64,000 nt of DNA from NCBI RefSeq assembly GCF_003012705.1, contig NZ_PXYL01000004.1:186001-250000 (forward strand). The letters are read 5' to 3'. The notes beneath the pieces are model-generated. The model was not told the origin of the DNA, searched no databases, and worked only from the letters and a program-made list of their open reading frames with translations. Shown one piece after another: positions 61,029 through 64,000 of the stretch. A program made the position numbers and the translations under genes. This stretch comes from Pseudaminobacter soli (ex Li et al. 2025) (lineage in GTDB: Bacteria; Pseudomonadota; Alphaproteobacteria; Rhizobiales; Rhizobiaceae). Position 1 is the first letter of the stretch; each line of letters starts with the position of its first letter.

Positions 61029-62063
61029 TCAGCCCCAACACTTGTTGAGGCCGGTCTTGACGTCGATGGACTCGAGACCCTTCACGGGCTTGGCAGTGAC
61101 GAGCGACACGCCGGTGTCGAAAAAGGTCTTGCCTTCGGTCGGCTTCGGCTTCTCGCCGGTGTCGGCGAACTTCTTGATCGCCTCGATGCCGAGCGAAGCC
61201 ATCAGCAGCGGGTACTGCTGCGAGGTCGCGCCGATGACGCCGGCCTCGACATTCTTGACGCCGGGGCAGCCGCCATCGATCGAGACGATGAGCACGTTCT
61301 TTTCCATGCCCACGGCCTTCAGCGCCTCATAGGCGCCGGCAGCGGCCGGCTCGTTGATCGTATGGACGACGTTGATGCCCGGGTCTTTCTGCAGAAGGTT
61401 CTCCATCGCCTTGCGGCCGCCCTCCTCGTTGCCGTTCGTCACGTCGTGGCCGACGATGCGCGAATCGTCCTCGTCGCCGATCTTGTTGGGGTCCTTCGGG
61501 TCAATGCCGAAGCCGATCATGAAGCCTTGGTCGCGTAGCACGTCGACCGTCGGCTGCGACGGCGTTAGGTCGAGGAAGGCCACCTTGGCGTCCTTGGCCT
61601 TGTCGCCGAGGGTCTCGGCCGCCCACTGGCCGATCAGCTTGCCGGCAAGCAGGTTATCGGTGGCGAACGTGGCGTCGGCGGAGTCTGCCGGCTCAAGCGG
61701 CGTGTCGAGCGCGATGACCAGAATCCCAGCATCGCGCGCCTTCTTCACCGCCGGCACGATGCCGGCCGTGTCGGAAGCCGTCAGCAGGATGCCCTTGGCG
61801 CCGTCGGCGATGCAGGTCTCGATTGCAGCGACCTGGCTTTCGGAGTCGCCGTCGATCTTGCCGGCATAGGTCTTCAGGTTGACGCCCAGTTCCTTGGCCT
61901 TGGCGACGGCGCCTTCCTTCATCTTCACGAAGAAGGGGTTTGTGTCGGTCTTGGTGATCAGGCAGGCGCCGATGTCGGCGGCGGAAGCGGACGAGGCAAA
62001 ACTCAGCAGCACGGCTGCGGCAGCACCGCAGACGGTGGACTTCAAGACAGTTCTGTAAGTCAC
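61029..62063 (-). CDS. frcB: Sugar-binding protein, FrcB type
   Basis: A 344-residue periplasmic binding protein of the ribose/galactose type (Peripla_BP_4). The N-terminal signal peptide (residues 1-~28, [13 protein letters not shown]) is followed by [21 protein letters not shown]. The start is GTG, supported by GGGAGGA seven bases before. The sugar specificity (fructose by analogy to S. meliloti FrcB) is inferred from the neighbours and the overall likeness. Confidence 0.92.
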   Translation of the reverse strand: MTYRTVLKSTVCGAAAAVLLSFASSASAADIGACLITKTDTNPFFVKMKEGAVAKAKELGVNLKTYAGKIDGDSESQVAAIETCIADGAKGILLTASDTAGIVPAVKKARDAGILVIALDTPLEPADSADATFATDNLLAGKLIGQWAAETLGDKAKDAKVAFLDLTPSQPTVDVLRDQGFMIGFGIDPKDPNKIGDEDDSRIVGHDVTNGNEEGGRKAMENLLQKDPGINVVHTINEPAAAGAYEALKAVGMEKNVLIVSIDGGCPGVKNVEAGVIGATSQQYPLLMASLGIEAIKKFADTGEKPKPTEGKTFFDTGVSLVTAKPVKGLESIDVKTGLNKCWG

Positions 62064-62173
62064 GGTGTTCCTCCCTTTGAAACGGGCTCGATGGATCGAA
62101 ATCCCACCGACATCGAGGCACCTCTCTCCCGCCTTCGACGTCTGCAGTCAGCAAATACCAGCACCTCCGGGCT

Positions 62174-62207
62174 GTCAATAATTAAATCACTCTGAATTAT
62201 TATTGAC
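62174..62207. promoter_or_regulatory. Dyad operator candidate between frcB and the ROK gene
   Basis: GTCAATAAT (62174-62182) and ATTATTGAC (62199-62207) form a perfect 9-bp inverted repeat with a 16-base spacer, in the divergent gap 51 bases before the ROK start and 110 bases before frcB. The A/T-rich arms and centre spacing resemble sites used by ROK regulators such as NagC/Mlc. Confidence 0.6.
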
Positions 62208-62258
62208 CCATACCACCAACTGGCGCATTGTCCGCCCTGAAATTCGGGAGGATTTTTC

Positions 62259-63482
62259 GTGGAAGTCGGTGATGTCCGGTCCCCTCAGGCCGGAACGGAA
62301 GAAGTCAGCTTTCCCCGCGGCACAAACCAGAGCGGCATGCGCGACCACAATGAGCGGCTCGTGCTCTCGCTGCTGCGCCGCCATGGCAGCTTGGCCAAGA
62401 CCGACATTGCGCGGATGTCGCAGCTTTCGATCCAGACGGTGTCCGTCATCATGCGCAAGCTGGAGGAGGACGGACTTCTCGTCCGGCAGAAGCCGGTGCG
62501 CGGCAAGGTCGGGCAACCGTCGGTGCCCATGGCGCTCAATCCGGAACGCGCCTATTTCTTCGGGCTAAAGATCGGTCGGCGCAGCGCCGAAGTCGTGCTG
62601 ATCGACTTCCTCGGCAACATCCGCTCCATGCGCAAGCTATCCTATCGCTATCCGACCCCGCGCGAGACGACCCGGTTCGCGCTCGACAGCATTGCAGCCA
62701 TTCGCGCCGGCCTCTCCCCCGACCAGGACCGCCGCATCGCCGGGCTCGGCATCGCAATCCCCTTTCAGCTCTGGGACTGGGCCGACACTGCCGGCGCGCC
62801 GCGCGAGATCATGGACGAATGGCGCCGCGCCGACATTCGCGCCGACATCCAGGCGCGCCAGGACTTTCCGGTCTATCTCCAGAACGACGCCACCTCTGCC
62901 TGCGGCGCCGAACTGGTCTTCGGCCAGACGGGGGGCTTGAGGGATTTTATCTACTTCTACATCGGCACCTTCGCCGGCGGCGGCGTGGTGTTGAACGGCG
63001 CGCTGTTTGCGGGGCGGACCGGCAATGCCGGCGCGCTCGGATCCATGCCCGTTCCCGGTCCGGACGGGCGCCCGATACAGCTCATCGAAGCCGCCTCCCT
63101 CGCTCTTCTGGAACGGAAGCTTTTGGCACGCGGCCTGGATACCTCGTTCCTGTGGGACTCGCCGACGGAATGGGGGGAGATCGGGCCCGACCTCGAGGCC
63201 TGGATCGAAACCGCCGCCGAAGCGCTCGGCTACGCGATCGTCTCGGCCTCGGCGCTGATCGATTTCGAAGCTGCGATAGTCGAGGGCTGGATGCCGGCCA
63301 CGGTGCGCGCGCGGCTGGTCAAGGCAGTTGCGGCAGCGCTGACGCGCATCAACGTCGCCGGCATCCAGGTGCCCGAAGTTCGCGAAGGCACGGTCGGCAT
63401 TGATGCCCGCTCGCTCGGCGGCGCAAGCCTGCCGCTGTCAGAGCGCTTCCTGATCGCCTCGGCGCTGCCGGTTGGAGCCTGA
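62259..63482 (+). CDS. ROK-family transcriptional regulator (FrcR-like)
   Basis: A 407-residue ROK regulator. Residues ~25-95 form the winged helix-turn-helix (LAKTDIARMSQLSIQTVSVI). The ROK sugar-binding body follows but is divergent: the usual ExGH and zinc-binding CxCGxxGCxE motifs are absent (GRTGNAGALGSMPV stands at that place), so it is unlikely to be a kinase. The start is GTG with GGGAGG at 62246-62251. It lies divergent from frcBCA and precedes the sugar kinase, consistent with the repressor of this sugar regulon. Confidence 0.88.
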   Translation: MEVGDVRSPQAGTEEVSFPRGTNQSGMRDHNERLVLSLLRRHGSLAKTDIARMSQLSIQTVSVIMRKLEEDGLLVRQKPVRGKVGQPSVPMALNPERAYFFGLKIGRRSAEVVLIDFLGNIRSMRKLSYRYPTPRETTRFALDSIAAIRAGLSPDQDRRIAGLGIAIPFQLWDWADTAGAPREIMDEWRRADIRADIQARQDFPVYLQNDATSACGAELVFGQTGGLRDFIYFYIGTFAGGGVVLNGALFAGRTGNAGALGSMPVPGPDGRPIQLIEAASLALLERKLLARGLDTSFLWDSPTEWGEIGPDLEAWIETAAEALGYAIVSASALIDFEAAIVEGWMPATVRARLVKAVAAALTRINVAGIQVPEVREGTVGIDARSLGGASLPLSERFLIASALPVGA

Positions 63483-63576
63483 CGATGCCCTGCTCTCTTG
63501 CGGCGGTCCCACCGTCGCACTATTCGAATTCCAGCCAACCTCTTCCGATGCCTCGGACCATCAGCGAGCGACAGAA

Positions 63577-64000
63577 ATGATCCTGTGTTGCGGTGAAGCC
63601 CTTATCGACATGCTGCCGCGCGAAAGCACGGCGGGCGAGCCGGCCTTTGCGCCCTATGCCGGTGGCGCGGTCTTCAACTCGGCTATTGCGCTCGGTCGCC
63701 TCGGCGTTCCGGTCGAATTCTTCTCCGGCCTGTCCTCCGACCTGTTCGGCCAGCAGATCCGCGACGTACTGGCCTCGAGCAATGTCGGCTCGCGCTATGC
63801 CAGCGTTTCGGCGCGGCCGACCACGCTCGCCTTCGTGCGCCTGACCAATGGCCATGCCACCTACACCTTCTATGACGAGAATACCGCTGGCCGGATGCTG
63901 AGCGAAGCCGACCTGCCCACGCTCGGCGACGACATCGAGGCCATGCTGTTCGGCGCCATCAGCCTGATCCCCGAGCCGTCGGGCTCGGCCTACGAGGCGC
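63577..64000 (+). CDS. frcK: PfkB-family sugar kinase, partial (FrcK-like)
   Basis: Only the first ~141 residues are present; the gene runs off the right edge. The N-terminus MILCCGEALIDMLP, the PYAGGAVFNSAIALGRLG stretch (PfkB signature 1) and FFSGLSSDLFGQQI identify a ribokinase/fructokinase-type carbohydrate kinase. It lies 94 bases downstream of the ROK gene. It would phosphorylate the imported sugar, matching frcK of S. meliloti. Confidence 0.88.
   Translation, partial: MILCCGEALIDMLPRESTAGEPAFAPYAGGAVFNSAIALGRLGVPVEFFSGLSSDLFGQQIRDVLASSNVGSRYASVSARPTTLAFVRLTNGHATYTFYDENTAGRMLSEADLPTLGDDIEAMLFGAISLIPEPSGSAYEA

Overview
The window is a GC-rich stretch of an alphaproteobacterial chromosome. 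A Rhizobiales member close to Mesorhizobium and other Phyllobacteriaceae fits best. This is inferred from gene content: a MucR/Ros zinc-finger regulator, the betI-betC-betA-betB choline operon, a fructose-type frcBCA/frcR/frcK locus, a Mrp antiporter operon, an R. etli-type asparaginase, a free-standing DnaA domain-IV protein next to a DUF6456 protein, and palindromic intergenic repeats of the CTAGAGCATGATGCCGAAAAG type. Coding density is high. I see no insertion sequence, prophage, CRISPR array or rRNA. The only RNA gene found is one tRNA-Pro.

Layout. 1-5.5 kb: a membrane sensor histidine kinase overlapping a truncated membrane-protein gene, a DUF5330 protein, SufE, the DUF6456/DnaA-IV pair, a small unknown protein and MucR. 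5.8-11.7 kb: a complete seven-gene Mrp/Mnh/Pha cation/proton antiporter operon. 12-21 kb: oligopeptidase B, two periplasmic c-type cytochromes, Fe/Mn superoxide dismutase, a class-IV aminotransferase, a HAD dehalogenase-like protein, a Tat-exported L,D-transpeptidase and a HerA/DUF853 ATPase, with three repeat copies in the gaps. 21-26 kb: both methylmalonyl-CoA mutase subunits, an AbrB-Doc toxin-antitoxin pair and a GreA-like factor. 26-29.5 kb: asparaginase, an unknown secreted protein, and an SDR/thiolase pair. 29.7-36 kb: the choline-O-sulfate to glycine betaine operon betI-betC-(Ser/Thr dehydratase)-betA-betB. 36-40 kb: GDP-mannose synthesis, with a GMP-pyrophosphorylase-AGE fusion and a phosphomannomutase. 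40-46 kb: tRNA-Pro, a small secreted peptide and an Opp-type peptide ABC operon. 46-59 kb: a seven-gene glycogen operon glgP-glgB-glgC-glgA-pgm-glgX-alpha-glucosidase. 59-64 kb: the sugar ABC transporter frcBCA, the divergent ROK regulator and the start of its sugar kinase.

The genes combine into a few themes. Salt and pH homeostasis is served by the Mrp antiporter and by betaine synthesis from choline sulfate. Carbon storage and sugar uptake are adjacent: frc lies directly upstream of glg on the same strand. Amino-acid and acyl-CoA catabolism are covered by asparaginase, aminotransferase, dehydratase, thiolase and methylmalonyl-CoA mutase. Many genes are coupled by ATGA or TGATG overlaps.

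I did not find a clear undescribed multi-gene system. The best candidates for a second look are the DnaA-IV/DUF6456 pair, the dehydratase inside the bet operon, the GMP-AGE fusion, the dyad operators of the frc and toxin-antitoxin loci, and the palindromic repeat family.
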